In this document: positions 25,225-34,842 of the stretch, piece by piece | Numbering within the stretch: the stretch's first letter is position 1 | Layout: every line of letters begins with the position of its first letter | Assembly (NCBI GenBank): GCA_965657795.1 | Contig: CBFHQJ010000007.1 | Span: 15,431-79,430 of the forward strand | Direction of reading: 5' to 3' | Origin: SW10 sp965657795 | GTDB lineage: Bacteria > Verrucomicrobiota > Verrucomicrobiia > Verrucomicrobiales > Akkermansiaceae | Length of the DNA: 64,000 nucleotides | Program-made: the position numbers and the translations under genes | The notes under the pieces: model-generated | Seen by the model: the letters and a program-made list of their open reading frames with translations, nothing else | What the model was told of the DNA's origin: nothing | Databases searched by the model: none

Positions 25225-28200
25225 ATGACGAAGCCCCTTCCCCTCTTTCTCTGTATCTTGCTCCCGGCAAGCGCAGATCTCGTTGCCCACTACGCTCTCG
25301 ACGAAACCGACACCACAACCACAGTCGTTCAGGACTCACTGCAGCAAAACAACGGCGTCCTCATCGGCAACAGCAACCCGACCAAAAATTTCACAGCGAT
25401 TCACGGTACTGGCTACAACTTCCCGCTGCGCTCCGGCTTCCGTGTCGATCCCGCGCCGGAGGTCCAGCCCACTGACCAATTTACCATTACTTGGTGGTTT
25501 CGACCTACAACCCTGGATGCCTTCGATCGCTTTTACGAAACCCTCTCGGGCACCGGAAACAACGGCTCGGGAATCCGTATCGACCTCGGCGGAAACGGCC
25601 GACAGGTCCGTGCTCTCCTGCGCGATGGCAACGGTGCTACCAATACAACCGTAACCAGCCCACTCAGTCTCACCGCCGGAGCCTGGTATTTCTTCGCCCT
25701 CCGATACGACTCCTTGAACAACTCCTGCAAGGTCACCGTTCTTCGCGACACCGGCGGCGACATCGCGGCTTCAAATATCACCTCGGCCACCACCACAAGC
25801 ACCTCGCTTGGAACCGACGCCATTCCACACAACACCGGCGTCTTTTTCGCCGCTGATGATGCTGGCGCCGGAGGATCCAACGACTTTGGCGGGGCCATGG
25901 ATGACATTGCGATCTTCCAGACCGGCGACGATTTCGGCGTTCTGTCTGATGCCGATCTTGCCGAAATTTTTAATGACGGAGCACTCGCCTTTGACCCTCC
26001 TGCACCCCGCCCCACCATCAATTCCTTCACCGCCAACGGGTCCGATTTCAACTCCGGCGACTCGGTCACCCTTAGCTGGGATGTTGCCGATGCCGACTCC
26101 ATTGAAATCACACCTGGCATCGGTTCAGTCGCCGCAACCGGCTCGACCAACTTTACCGCATCCTTCACCGAAATCTACACTCTCACAGCCACCAACGCTG
26201 AAGGCCCGACCACTGCAACCGTTCAGGTGACTGTCGACGGCCTCGCCCTCGCTCCACGCATTAGCGAGTTCGTCGCCAGCAACTCCTCGTTTGATGACGG
26301 AGACGGTAACTCCACCGACTGGATCGAAATTCACAATCGCAACACCTCGACCTTCGACCTCTCCGGCTATCACCTTACCGACGACGCCACCAACCTGACC
26401 AAGTGGACCTTCCCCGCCAGCACGGTCTTGGATGGCAACGAATACTTCGTCGTTTTCGCCTCCGGCACCGATACCCCGGATTCCGCTGAAAACCTCCACA
26501 CCAATTTCAGTCTCAGCTCCAGCGGAGAATACCTCGCCTTGGTCTCTCCAAATGGCCACACCATCGTCCAGGAATTCGCGCCAGAGTATCCGCCTCAAAA
26601 ATCCGATACCAGCTACACCTCGCAGGGATTTCTTTCACTACCCACCCCGGGTTCCGAAAACACCGGCATTCCTCAACAAGACTATGTTCGAGACACCACT
26701 TTCGACATCGATCGTGGCCACTACGACGCCCCTTTTAACGTCAACATTGCCACGGCCACGCCTGACGCGGCAATTTACTACACCACCGACGGCACCCCGC
26801 CTACCCCGGACAACGGAACCCTCTATTCCGCTCCCGTCAACATCACCACGACCACCGTCCTTCGGGCGGCCGCGTTCAAAGATAATTTCATTCCCACCAA
26901 CGTCGACACCCAAAGCTACATCTTTCTCAACGACGTCATCACTCAACCCAACAACCCGCCCAACACCACTCCCCTCTGGGCCGGGCGCATTGCGGATTAC
27001 GAAATGGATCCGGATGTCGTTGATGATCCCGGGTATGCCGACGAAATCATCCCGGCTCTTCAAACATTCCCCACCCTATCGCTCACCATGGATCCCGACG
27101 ATTTCTATGGCCCCAACGGAATTTACCAAAACCCTCAAAGCGAAGGATCACTCTGGGAGCGTCCCGTCTCAGCCGAACTCATCTCTCATGACGGATCCGA
27201 ATCCGGATTTCAAATCAATGCCGGCCTCCGCGTCCAGGGTGGCAGCAGCCGAAATCCAGACACGCCAAAGCACAGCCTCAGCCTTCGTTTTCGAAACCAA
27301 TATGGAGCAGGCAAACTCCGCTACCCACTCTATCGCGATGCTCCCAACGGACGCCAAGCCGTCGAGAAATTCGACACCCTCCAACTCCGTGCCAACTACA
27401 ACTACGGGTTTTCTCATCGCCACTTTTGGCAAACCGACAAAGCGCAATACAACCGCGACACTTTCACCAACGACACCTTCATCGAGATGGGGAACACCGG
27501 TGTTCACGGACGCTGGACCCACCTCTATATCAACGGAATCTACTGGGGACTCTACCACCTTCACGAACGCCCCGATCAAGATTTCATGGAGGCTTACTTC
27601 GGAGGCGAAGACGATGACTACGACGCCATCAACAAGGGCCAGGCCCAATCCGGCACTACTGCCCGCTACAACACCATGGCCTCCATTTCACGGAGTGGCA
27701 TCACCAACAATTCAGTTTATCAAGCCCTCCAAAACCACCTCGATCTCGACTCGTTCATCGACTACATGATGCTGAATTTTTACATCGGCAACAACGACTG
27801 GGATGGCAACAACTGGCGCGCCGCAGGCATGGGTCCTTCAGGAGTCCCCTTTCACTATTTCCCTTGGGATTCCGAATTCGCCATCTCACCCAACCGCAGC
27901 AACCCCGCATACCTCGATATCGCAGGCGCACTCAACATCAACGTCACCGGACGCAACAATCGTAACAATCGGCCCTCGGGCATCCATCAGGACCTGACCC
28001 AAAACGCCGACTATCGTCTCCGCTTCGCCGACCGCGCCCACGCCGCTCTCTTTAACGGCGGTCCGCTCTCGCCGACCGGAGCGACCACAAACTGGCGGCG
28101 TCGGTCCGATGACATGGACGCCGCCATCATCGCCGAATCCGCCCGCTGGGGAGACTACCGACGCGACGTTCAAGCCTCCGGGGGGTGGCAGCGTTCAGAC

Positions 28201-29250
28201 TACGAACTTTACACCAGGGACGACCAGTATCTAGCCACACAAAACTTCATTATTGGCACCTATCTTCAGCAACGTCCGGATATTTTTCTAAACCAACTTC
28301 GCTCGCGAAATCTCTACCCCAACGTGGACGCCCCCACCTACTCCCAAAGTGGCAACACCCTGACCATGGTAAATCCCAACGGTGGCGGAACGATCTTCTT
28401 CACCACCGATGGGTCCGACCCACGTGACCCCGGCGCCTCAACTTACTCGAGCGCAATCTCCCTCACTGCCAGCGCCACCTATAGATCCCGGGTGCAGGAA
28501 AACGGAGTTTGGTCCGCACTCCAGTCGGTCGATATCATCGCCGGAAGCCCTGCAGATGCTTCCAACCTCGTCGTCTCCGAACTTTACTACAACGAACCCG
28601 GAGCCTCCGAAGAAAACGAGTTCATCGAACTGGTCAATATCTCCGATATGGAAATTGACCTCAGCAATCTCACTTTCACCGCGGGTCTCACTTACACCTT
28701 CCCGCTCGATACCACCCTCGCTCCCGGCGAGCGGCTCACTCTCAGCCCGGGTGACTACGCCGGAAATCTCGACAACGGCGGGGAGACCATCACCCTCAAC
28801 GATGCCTCGGGTGAAGTCATCGAAAGCTTCACCTATAACGACCGCCTTCCCTGGCCCGAAGCCAGTGATGGCGCAGGATTCAGCCTCGTCCGCATCACCC
28901 CTTCCTTGCAACTTGATCCGAACCTTCCTTCCAGCTGGCGGGCCTCAACCACGACCGGCGGAAGCCCCGGTTCATCGGACGCTACCACCTTCCCTGGTGG
29001 CGACCTCATCGACTACGCCCTTCAAGGCCAAATTCTCGTCCCTGGCGAAAACGGGGTCCTTGCACCTCGAAACCTCGCCGCCGATGACCTCATTCAAGAA
29101 GTACAAACTTCCACCGATATGGAGAATTGGACCACTCTTACCGACCCTGTTTTCGAGTCACTGCCCGAAAATGGCTTCAGCGTCCAAACCTTCGAAGTTG
29201 GCCCCATTACTGAAGCCCGATTCTATCGTCTGAAAGTCACCCTTCGTTAA
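25225..29250 (+). CDS. Giant secreted LamG/LTD/CotH multidomain protein
   Basis: From the ATG at 25225 the product has 1341 residues with a signal peptide ending in P-A-S-A. Approximate domains: concanavalin-like LamG (18-245), Ig-like (252-338), lamin-tail LTD (339-472; I-S-E-F-V-A-S-N and D-W-I-E-I-H-N), chitobiase-C-like (488-568; Y-Y-T-T-D-G-T-P-P), CotH (612-990; Q-G-G-S-S-R, H-L-Y-I-N-G, Y-W-G-L-Y-H-L-H-E-R), second chitobiase-C-like (1042-1105), second LTD (1112-1215) and the C-terminal S-T-D-M-x-x-W ... F-Y-R-L module. CotH domains are atypical kinases in spore-coat proteins. The extracellular role here is unknown, plausibly adhesion or matrix. Confidence 0.9.
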   Translation: MTKPLPLFLCILLPASADLVAHYALDETDTTTTVVQDSLQQNNGVLIGNSNPTKNFTAIHGTGYNFPLRSGFRVDPAPEVQPTDQFTITWWFRPTTLDAFDRFYETLSGTGNNGSGIRIDLGGNGRQVRALLRDGNGATNTTVTSPLSLTAGAWYFFALRYDSLNNSCKVTVLRDTGGDIAASNITSATTTSTSLGTDAIPHNTGVFFAADDAGAGGSNDFGGAMDDIAIFQTGDDFGVLSDADLAEIFNDGALAFDPPAPRPTINSFTANGSDFNSGDSVTLSWDVADADSIEITPGIGSVAATGSTNFTASFTEIYTLTATNAEGPTTATVQVTVDGLALAPRISEFVASNSSFDDGDGNSTDWIEIHNRNTSTFDLSGYHLTDDATNLTKWTFPASTVLDGNEYFVVFASGTDTPDSAENLHTNFSLSSSGEYLALVSPNGHTIVQEFAPEYPPQKSDTSYTSQGFLSLPTPGSENTGIPQQDYVRDTTFDIDRGHYDAPFNVNIATATPDAAIYYTTDGTPPTPDNGTLYSAPVNITTTTVLRAAAFKDNFIPTNVDTQSYIFLNDVITQPNNPPNTTPLWAGRIADYEMDPDVVDDPGYADEIIPALQTFPTLSLTMDPDDFYGPNGIYQNPQSEGSLWERPVSAELISHDGSESGFQINAGLRVQGGSSRNPDTPKHSLSLRFRNQYGAGKLRYPLYRDAPNGRQAVEKFDTLQLRANYNYGFSHRHFWQTDKAQYNRDTFTNDTFIEMGNTGVHGRWTHLYINGIYWGLYHLHERPDQDFMEAYFGGEDDDYDAINKGQAQSGTTARYNTMASISRSGITNNSVYQALQNHLDLDSFIDYMMLNFYIGNNDWDGNNWRAAGMGPSGVPFHYFPWDSEFAISPNRSNPAYLDIAGALNINVTGRNNRNNRPSGIHQDLTQNADYRLRFADRAHAALFNGGPLSPTGATTNWRRRSDDMDAAIIAESARWGDYRRDVQASGGWQRSDYELYTRDDQYLATQNFIIGTYLQQRPDIFLNQLRSRNLYPNVDAPTYSQSGNTLTMVNPNGGGTIFFTTDGSDPRDPGASTYSSAISLTASATYRSRVQENGVWSALQSVDIIAGSPADASNLVVSELYYNEPGASEENEFIELVNISDMEIDLSNLTFTAGLTYTFPLDTTLAPGERLTLSPGDYAGNLDNGGETITLNDASGEVIESFTYNDRLPWPEASDGAGFSLVRITPSLQLDPNLPSSWRASTTTGGSPGSSDATTFPGGDLIDYALQGQILVPGENGVLAPRNLAADDLIQEVQTSTDMENWTTLTDPVFESLPENGFSVQTFEVGPITEARFYRLKVTLR

Positions 29251-29260
29251 AACCTTTGAT

Positions 29261-29295
29261 GTTCAACGTTGGAAGTTGATCGTTCTGCGTTCAAC
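29261..29295. repeat. Five GTT-phased heptamers before priA
   Basis: The 53-base spacer before priA contains GTTCAAC, GTTGGAA, GTTGATC, GTTCTGC and GTTCAAC in exact 7-base register. First and last units are identical and match in spacing a class of heptameric short repeats known from some bacterial genomes. Confidence 0.6.
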
Positions 29296-29303
29296 CTTCA
29301 CCC

Positions 29304-31520
29304 ATGCCTCTCGCCGCCAGCGTTCTCATCGACGGACCTTCCGAGCTCGTTTTTGACTACGCCATCCCGGACCACCTCAGAGTCCTTCCCGGCTGCCGCG
29401 TGCGCATCCCCCTTCGGAACAGGAACGCCATCGGAACCGTCCTCAGGATTCAAGAAGCCCCCCAATCGGAATTCGACCTCCGCTACCTCACCGGCCTCGT
29501 CGACCCCGAACCACTCATCACTCCTCCACTGCTAAAACTCGCGGAATGGATCACTTCCTACTACGGCACCCCACTTGAACAGGTCATTCGCTCCATTATT
29601 CCCGCTTCCATTCGTGGAGACAAAACATCAGCCAAGATTCGCAAGGCCGCCGTCCTCGACAATAAACCTTCGGACGAAGATCTTGCCACGCTGGCTAAGC
29701 GCGCCAAGCGACAACACCAGATCATCACACTGCTTTCGATCGCGGACAAACCCATCCCTATCACTGAACTCGGCGGGGCCTCCGCTTCATCCTCTCTCAA
29801 AACCCTCGCCGAAAGAGGCTGGGTTAAGGTCATCAATCTCGAAGTCCGACGCGATCCCGATGCCAACGAAACCTTCGTTCCAACCGAACCTCTGACTCTG
29901 AACGACGAACAAACCGAAGTTCACGAAACGATCTCCAAGAGCCTGCATTCGGATAAGCCCACACCGATTCTTCTTCACGGCATCACCGGCTCCGGCAAGA
30001 CCGAAGTTTATCTCCAGGCCACTCGTGCCACGCTGGACCTCGGTAAAAACGTCATCGTCCTGGTCCCTGAAATCTCCCTCGCGCCTCAAACCGTTCAACG
30101 TTTCAAAGCCCGATTCCACGATCTCGAAGGCCAAATTGCCGTCCTCCACTCCAACCTTTCCCAAGGCGAACGATTCGACGAATGGCAACGCATCCGCGCC
30201 GGGAAAGCTCGAATCGTCATCGGCGCTCGCTCCGCCATTTTCGCGCCCGTCAAAGACCCCGGCCTTATCATTGTCGACGAGGAACACGAGCCTGCTTACA
30301 AGCAGGAAAACGTTCCCAAGTATCATGCCCGGGATCTTGCCGTCGTCCGCTGCCATCTTGAAAAATGCACCGTCGTCCTAGGCTCCGCCACCCCCTCACT
30401 CGAGACCTTTCAAAACACCCGACTCGGCAAATATAAGATGGTCAGAATGACCGAGCGAGCCGACGGAGCCTCGCTCCCCCTCACCCGTGTCGTAGACATG
30501 CGCATCGAGTCAAAAAAGCACAAAGGTCGCGACGCCATCATCTCAGACATTCTTCGTACATCGATTGATAAACGCCTCGAGGATGGAGAGCAAGTTATCG
30601 TCTTCCTGAATCGCCGCGGCTTTGCCCGTTCCCTTCAGTGCCCACCCTGTGGCCACGTCATCGAGTGCAACCACTGCGCGATCCCCCTCACCTACCATCG
30701 CGGCGACGAACGGCTCGTCTGTCACATCTGTGGCTTCCAGTCCATCGTCCCCCGTCTCTGCCCCAACTGCCAGGACCCCGCAATTCGCTTTCAAGGATAC
30801 GGAACCGAAAAAGCCGAGACCATCCTTCGCAAGGTTTTTCCGTCAGCAAAGATCGCTCGCCTCGACACCGATACCACCCGACGAAAAAACACCCTCCGCG
30901 ACACTCTCCGCGACTTCCGCGCCAAGAAAATCAACATCCTTCTCGGAACTCAAATGATCGCCAAGGGGCTCGACTTCCCCAACGTCACCCTCGTCGGAGT
31001 CCTCAACGCAGACCTCTCACTCTACGCGCCTGACTTCCGCGCCGGCGAGCGTACCTTCCAGCTTCTCACCCAGGTTGCCGGGCGCGCCGGACGCGGCGAA
31101 ATGGCGGGCGAGGTCATCATCCAAACCTCCACTCCGCACTCGCCCTCCATCCAGTTTGCCCGTCACCACGACTTCGATGGCTTCGTCGCCCAGGAACTCG
31201 ACGTCCGACAGCAATTCCAATATCCCCCCTTCACCCACCTCGCCCTTCTCCTCGCCCGATCTTCCCACGAACGCCGTGCCGAATTCACCTTGCAAACCCT
31301 TCACCGCAAGCTCGTCGAAAACCTCCCCGAACACGTCATCCTAGGCGACCCCATCCCCAGCCCCCTCACCAAATCCCACTCCCAATTCCGCTTCCAACTC
31401 CTCATGCGAGGCCCCAATGCCCGCGTCCTCTCCCACCATCTCAACAAAATCCTAAAGGCCACCCCCACCCCCGAAGACGTCATCGTCACCGCCGACCTCG
31501 ACGCCTATGACTTGGGATAA
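29304..31520 (+). CDS. priA: Primosomal replication protein N' (PriA helicase)
   Basis: The 738-residue superfamily 2 helicase restarts stalled replication forks. It has the N-terminal DNA-binding domain (about 1-105), Walker A G-I-T-G-S-G-K-T-E near residue 228, the D-E-E-H box near 324, and a zinc-binding cysteine cluster around 445-492 (C-P-P-C-G and C-x-x-C pairs, C-P-N-C). Motifs V and VI follow, including G-T-Q-M-I-A-K-G and Q-V-A-G-R-A-G-R. It starts 53 bases after the LTD-CotH gene and may be followed in the same transcript by the GH18-like gene. Confidence 0.97.
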   Translation: MPLAASVLIDGPSELVFDYAIPDHLRVLPGCRVRIPLRNRNAIGTVLRIQEAPQSEFDLRYLTGLVDPEPLITPPLLKLAEWITSYYGTPLEQVIRSIIPASIRGDKTSAKIRKAAVLDNKPSDEDLATLAKRAKRQHQIITLLSIADKPIPITELGGASASSSLKTLAERGWVKVINLEVRRDPDANETFVPTEPLTLNDEQTEVHETISKSLHSDKPTPILLHGITGSGKTEVYLQATRATLDLGKNVIVLVPEISLAPQTVQRFKARFHDLEGQIAVLHSNLSQGERFDEWQRIRAGKARIVIGARSAIFAPVKDPGLIIVDEEHEPAYKQENVPKYHARDLAVVRCHLEKCTVVLGSATPSLETFQNTRLGKYKMVRMTERADGASLPLTRVVDMRIESKKHKGRDAIISDILRTSIDKRLEDGEQVIVFLNRRGFARSLQCPPCGHVIECNHCAIPLTYHRGDERLVCHICGFQSIVPRLCPNCQDPAIRFQGYGTEKAETILRKVFPSAKIARLDTDTTRRKNTLRDTLRDFRAKKINILLGTQMIAKGLDFPNVTLVGVLNADLSLYAPDFRAGERTFQLLTQVAGRAGRGEMAGEVIIQTSTPHSPSIQFARHHDFDGFVAQELDVRQQFQYPPFTHLALLLARSSHERRAEFTLQTLHRKLVENLPEHVILGDPIPSPLTKSHSQFRFQLLMRGPNARVLSHHLNKILKATPTPEDVIVTADLDAYDLG

Positions 31521-31535
31521 CAATCCTCAGTGTCC

Positions 31536-32708
31536 ATGAAGATCTGGCCGCCTCTCACCCGACCTCCCTTGCGCACTCTCCCTTTGGTTCTGGGAGTCCT
31601 TGGAATCATCGGGCTCGTTTACTTAATCTATTCTCCCGGCAAAACCATTCGTGACGGACGACACGACCTTGGGCAGAACGGGCTTTGGCTTCAACACGGA
31701 TGGCTCGGACACGACGATTGGTTCGACGAACATGGGCGTGACCGATCCACCTTTCGTAATGATGACGCCATCGAAGAACTGGCTTCACTGCTCAAGGAGC
31801 AGCGGATTACCTACCTCTTTCCGCACCTCTGTCCCTGTCATCCCGACGGCAGAATCTGCGAAGTCGATGCATTACAAACCGAGCGATTTCTGAACCACTC
31901 TCCAGACTCGAAAGTCATCCCGTGGGTAGGCGGAGTTCTGCACAACCAATGCTCTCCCGAGTCTCCGGGCTGGCGGAGAAATTTCGTACAGTCATCGGTG
32001 GCTTTACTCGACTCACACCCGAGACTCGCGGGACTCCAAATCAACATTGAGCCTCTTCCTTCCGGCAATTTCGACTTCCTTCTGCTTCTTGATGAACTCA
32101 AAGCAGCCCTTCCTCCCGAAAAGATCCTTTCGGTCGCAGCCTATCCTCCACCCACCCGCTGGCACCCCTTTCCAGAAGTCCATTGGGAGGAATCTTACTT
32201 TCGAGAAGTTGCCCGCCGCTGCGACCTCATGGCCCCCATGATGTATGATACCGCCATTCGTTTCCCAAAACTCTACCAAAGCTTAATGAAGTCCTGGACC
32301 AAAGAAGTCCTCGATTGGTCCGGCGACACCCCTGTTCTACTCGGACTACCCGCCTACGATGATGCCGATACCGGATATCACCGCCCTTATGTTGAAAATT
32401 TAGAGACGGTCTTCCCTGCCATTCACGCCGGCCTTCTCGGTTACAAATCCCTCCCAAAGAACTATCTCGGCATCGCACTTTACAGCGAGTGGGAAATGGA
32501 AGAGCACGAATGGAAGACTTACGAGCGCGAGTTTCGAAAATATGGCAGGCACCTCGCTTGCTTCCCTCGGAAGCTCCCTCTAAGTTACCGCCATGGCATC
32601 GGTCCTCATTGTCGAAGACGAACCCGCAATCGCGGACACCCTCATCTATGCGCTCGAGACCGAAAACTTCTCGGTCACCCACGTCACTACGGCACAGGAC
32701 GGTCTTAA
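31536..32708 (+). CDS. Membrane-anchored GH18-like TIM-barrel protein, C-terminus uncertain
   Basis: The ATG at 31536 is chosen over a GTG at 31530. Residues about 12-32 form a signal anchor; the remainder looks like a GH18-type barrel. Visible strands are V-I-P-W-V-G-G, G-L-Q-I-N-I-E-P (the position of the family D-x-x-D-x-D-x-E motif, with Glu kept but the Asp residues largely lost), S-V-A-A-Y and M-A-P-M-M-Y-D-T. The frame runs 116 bases into creB, where its translation is an Arg/His/Pro-rich shadow. A +1 shift near 32530 would end the protein at a TAA at 32581-32583, just before the creB start. True end and activity are uncertain. Confidence 0.7.
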   Translation: MKIWPPLTRPPLRTLPLVLGVLGIIGLVYLIYSPGKTIRDGRHDLGQNGLWLQHGWLGHDDWFDEHGRDRSTFRNDDAIEELASLLKEQRITYLFPHLCPCHPDGRICEVDALQTERFLNHSPDSKVIPWVGGVLHNQCSPESPGWRRNFVQSSVALLDSHPRLAGLQINIEPLPSGNFDFLLLLDELKAALPPEKILSVAAYPPPTRWHPFPEVHWEESYFREVARRCDLMAPMMYDTAIRFPKLYQSLMKSWTKEVLDWSGDTPVLLGLPAYDDADTGYHRPYVENLETVFPAIHAGLLGYKSLPKNYLGIALYSEWEMEEHEWKTYEREFRKYGRHLACFPRKLPLSYRHGIGPHCRRRTRNRGHPHLCARDRKLLGHPRHYGTGRS

Positions 32709-33261
32709 TCACTTCGACAGCCATGCTCCTGATTTTGCCGTTCTCGATATTGGCTTACCCGACTTCACCGGCTTCGATCTCTGCCGCAAGATCCGTGATT
32801 TTTCCCAAATCCCTATTCTCTTTTTAACTGCCAGGGATTCTGAGATCGACCAGGTCCTTGGCCTCGAACTCGGCGCGGATGACTACGTTACCAAACCCTT
32901 CTCCCCCCGCACCGTGGTCGCCCGCATTAGGGCCATTCTCCGTCGGGGCAAAAGCGCGCCGGAGGTCACCTCCACCCTGCTTCATCACGATGCAGACACG
33001 ATGAGCATCACCTGTTGCAACCACCATCTCGATCTCACCGCACACGAGTATAAGCTGCTTGCCATCCTCCTTGGGCAACCCGGCCGCGTCTTCACCCGCG
33101 AGCAACTTTTAGAACAAGCGTGGGACGATCCCGGCTCCGCGATGGATCGCACCATCGATGCTCACATCAAGTCTCTCCGCGCCAAGCTCCGCCATCACTC
33201 CGAAGACGCCGCCGAAACCATCCAGACGCGCCGCGGCCTCGGCTACACCCTGGTCCTCTAA
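32593..33261 (+). CDS. creB: Response regulator, CreB-like (OmpR family)
   Basis: The 222-residue protein has a receiver domain (1-120) with phosphoacceptor Asp52 in L-D-I-G-L-P-D, conserved Lys101 in V-T-K-P-F-S-P-R, and an OmpR-type winged helix (about 130-222; R-V-F-T-R-E-Q-L-L and R-R-G-L-G-Y). Several segments match what I recall of E. coli CreB, such as A-D-T-L-x-Y, L-F-L-T-A-R and G-A-D-D-Y-V. In E. coli CreBC responds to carbon metabolism; the regulon here is unknown. The creC gene follows after 45 bases. Confidence 0.9.
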   Translation: MASVLIVEDEPAIADTLIYALETENFSVTHVTTAQDGLNHFDSHAPDFAVLDIGLPDFTGFDLCRKIRDFSQIPILFLTARDSEIDQVLGLELGADDYVTKPFSPRTVVARIRAILRRGKSAPEVTSTLLHHDADTMSITCCNHHLDLTAHEYKLLAILLGQPGRVFTREQLLEQAWDDPGSAMDRTIDAHIKSLRAKLRHHSEDAAETIQTRRGLGYTLVL

Positions 33262-33306
33262 TCCTCCCCGACCGTCCACTGTTTACGCTCGTCATTGAAT
33301 CCTCAA

Positions 33307-34725
33307 ATGCGACTCACCCGCGTCACCCTGTTCTTCATCACTCTCATTATGGGAGCAGGGTTCTATCGTCTCACCGACTACCTTCTCGAAGACCTCGAAA
33401 CGCAGACCTTGCAGGCAACCGAGGAGGCCATGATCGACACCGCCCAGGTTCTCGCAAACCTGGCCGAGAAGGATCCTGATCTCAACAAGCTCTTCGAAGG
33501 CGTCAACGAACGTAAAATCAACGCCAAAATCTTCGTCGTCGCCAAAGAGCAGGTCGGGCTCAATGCCTACCTTACTGATGAGAACGGCATCGTTCTTTTC
33601 GACAGCGGGCACCCCGAGAACGTAGGCAAAGACTTCAGCGAATGGAGTGACGTCTACAAAACGCTACGGGGCAAGTACGGCGCACGTTCGACCAGGGAAG
33701 ACGAATCAAAATCAGACTCATCAATCATGTTCGTTGGAGCTCCTGTTTACAAGGATGGCAAAATCGCAGGCTGCCTCACCGTTTACAAGGCACAGAAGGA
33801 CGTCCTTCCTTTCGTCCAGGATCGACGAAAGAAAATCATCTGGTCGGTTGCCCTCATCGGGCTCGGCATTCTCGCTCTCATCGTCGCAGTCTTTATGTGG
33901 CTCTTTCGGCCCGTCGGCAAACTCACTGCCTACGCCCGCGCCATCACGCGGGGTGAGCGTCGCGCCAAACCCGATGTCGGACTGGGTCGCGAAGTGAACA
34001 CGCTGGCAAACGCCCTTCACGACATGCGGGAGTCACTCGAAGGCCGACAATATGCGGAGCGCTATATCCAAACCTTGACCCATGAACTCAAGTCCCCTCT
34101 TGCCGCCATTCAAGGAGCGGCCGAACTCCTGAACGAGGACATGCCACAAGCCGATCGCGCCAAATTTGTGGGAAACATCCGAACCCAAACCAAAAGATGT
34201 GAGGCCATGATTCACCAGTTACTGGAGCTCTCGACCCTGGAAGCTCAGAGCCATTTGGAGAACTCGCACGAATTCGATCTCAGCGCCTGCGGTCGCAGGC
34301 AACTCGCTCAACTCAATGGCCTCGCCGAGTCCGCCGGTGTGAATCTGGAATCAAACCTACCTAAAAACCTTAGCTTCTTTGGAAACGAACCTCTTCTGGG
34401 ATCGGCTCTTACCCACCTTCTTGAGAATGGCATTCAGTTCTCCCCCAAGGGTGGGACTGTCGTTTTCTCTGCAAAGGTCCACGAAGACCGGCTTCTTATT
34501 TGTATTCGTGATGAAGGAGGGGGAATTCCTGACTTCGCAGCAGCACGGGCCTTCGAACGATTCTATTCATTCCGCAGTGAGGATCGCGGAAAAGGAAATG
34601 GCCTTGGCCTCACCTTTGTCCAGGAAGTGGCGGAGCTCCATCAGGGCAAAGCCCGCATTTTTCGTCGTGAGGAAGGCGGAACCGAAGCCAGAATGGAACT
34701 TCCCATTATCCCTGCCTCGACTTGA
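33307..34725 (+). CDS. creC: Sensor histidine kinase, CreC-like
   Basis: From the ATG at 33307 (a TTG lies at 33295) the kinase has 472 residues. Two transmembrane segments (about 4-21 and 176-200) enclose a periplasmic sensor domain with the CreC-typical L-F-D-S-G and L-R-G-K/Q-Y-G-A-R-S-T motifs. A HAMP-like linker precedes the H box L-T-H-E-L-K-S-P-L (His259), then N, G1 (D-E-G-G-G-I-P-D) and G2 (G-N-G-L-G-L-T-F) boxes. It should phosphorylate the adjacent CreB. No creD-like gene follows. Confidence 0.92.
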   Translation: MRLTRVTLFFITLIMGAGFYRLTDYLLEDLETQTLQATEEAMIDTAQVLANLAEKDPDLNKLFEGVNERKINAKIFVVAKEQVGLNAYLTDENGIVLFDSGHPENVGKDFSEWSDVYKTLRGKYGARSTREDESKSDSSIMFVGAPVYKDGKIAGCLTVYKAQKDVLPFVQDRRKKIIWSVALIGLGILALIVAVFMWLFRPVGKLTAYARAITRGERRAKPDVGLGREVNTLANALHDMRESLEGRQYAERYIQTLTHELKSPLAAIQGAAELLNEDMPQADRAKFVGNIRTQTKRCEAMIHQLLELSTLEAQSHLENSHEFDLSACGRRQLAQLNGLAESAGVNLESNLPKNLSFFGNEPLLGSALTHLLENGIQFSPKGGTVVFSAKVHEDRLLICIRDEGGGIPDFAAARAFERFYSFRSEDRGKGNGLGLTFVQEVAELHQGKARIFRREEGGTEARMELPIIPAST

Positions 34726-34842
34726 GTCCTTCTCAAAACCTTCACACCCGGGACATGCGGACTTCACAGTTTCGATCTAATTTTTAGAAATGATTTAAAC
34801 AGACATGAGTCGTTTACATCTTTCTTCATTACCATTTTCCTC

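Noticed and set aside
26432..27769. A 445-residue frame inside the first LTD-CotH gene
   Set aside because: Ser/Thr/Pro-rich out-of-frame product; the main frame carries LTD and CotH motifs.
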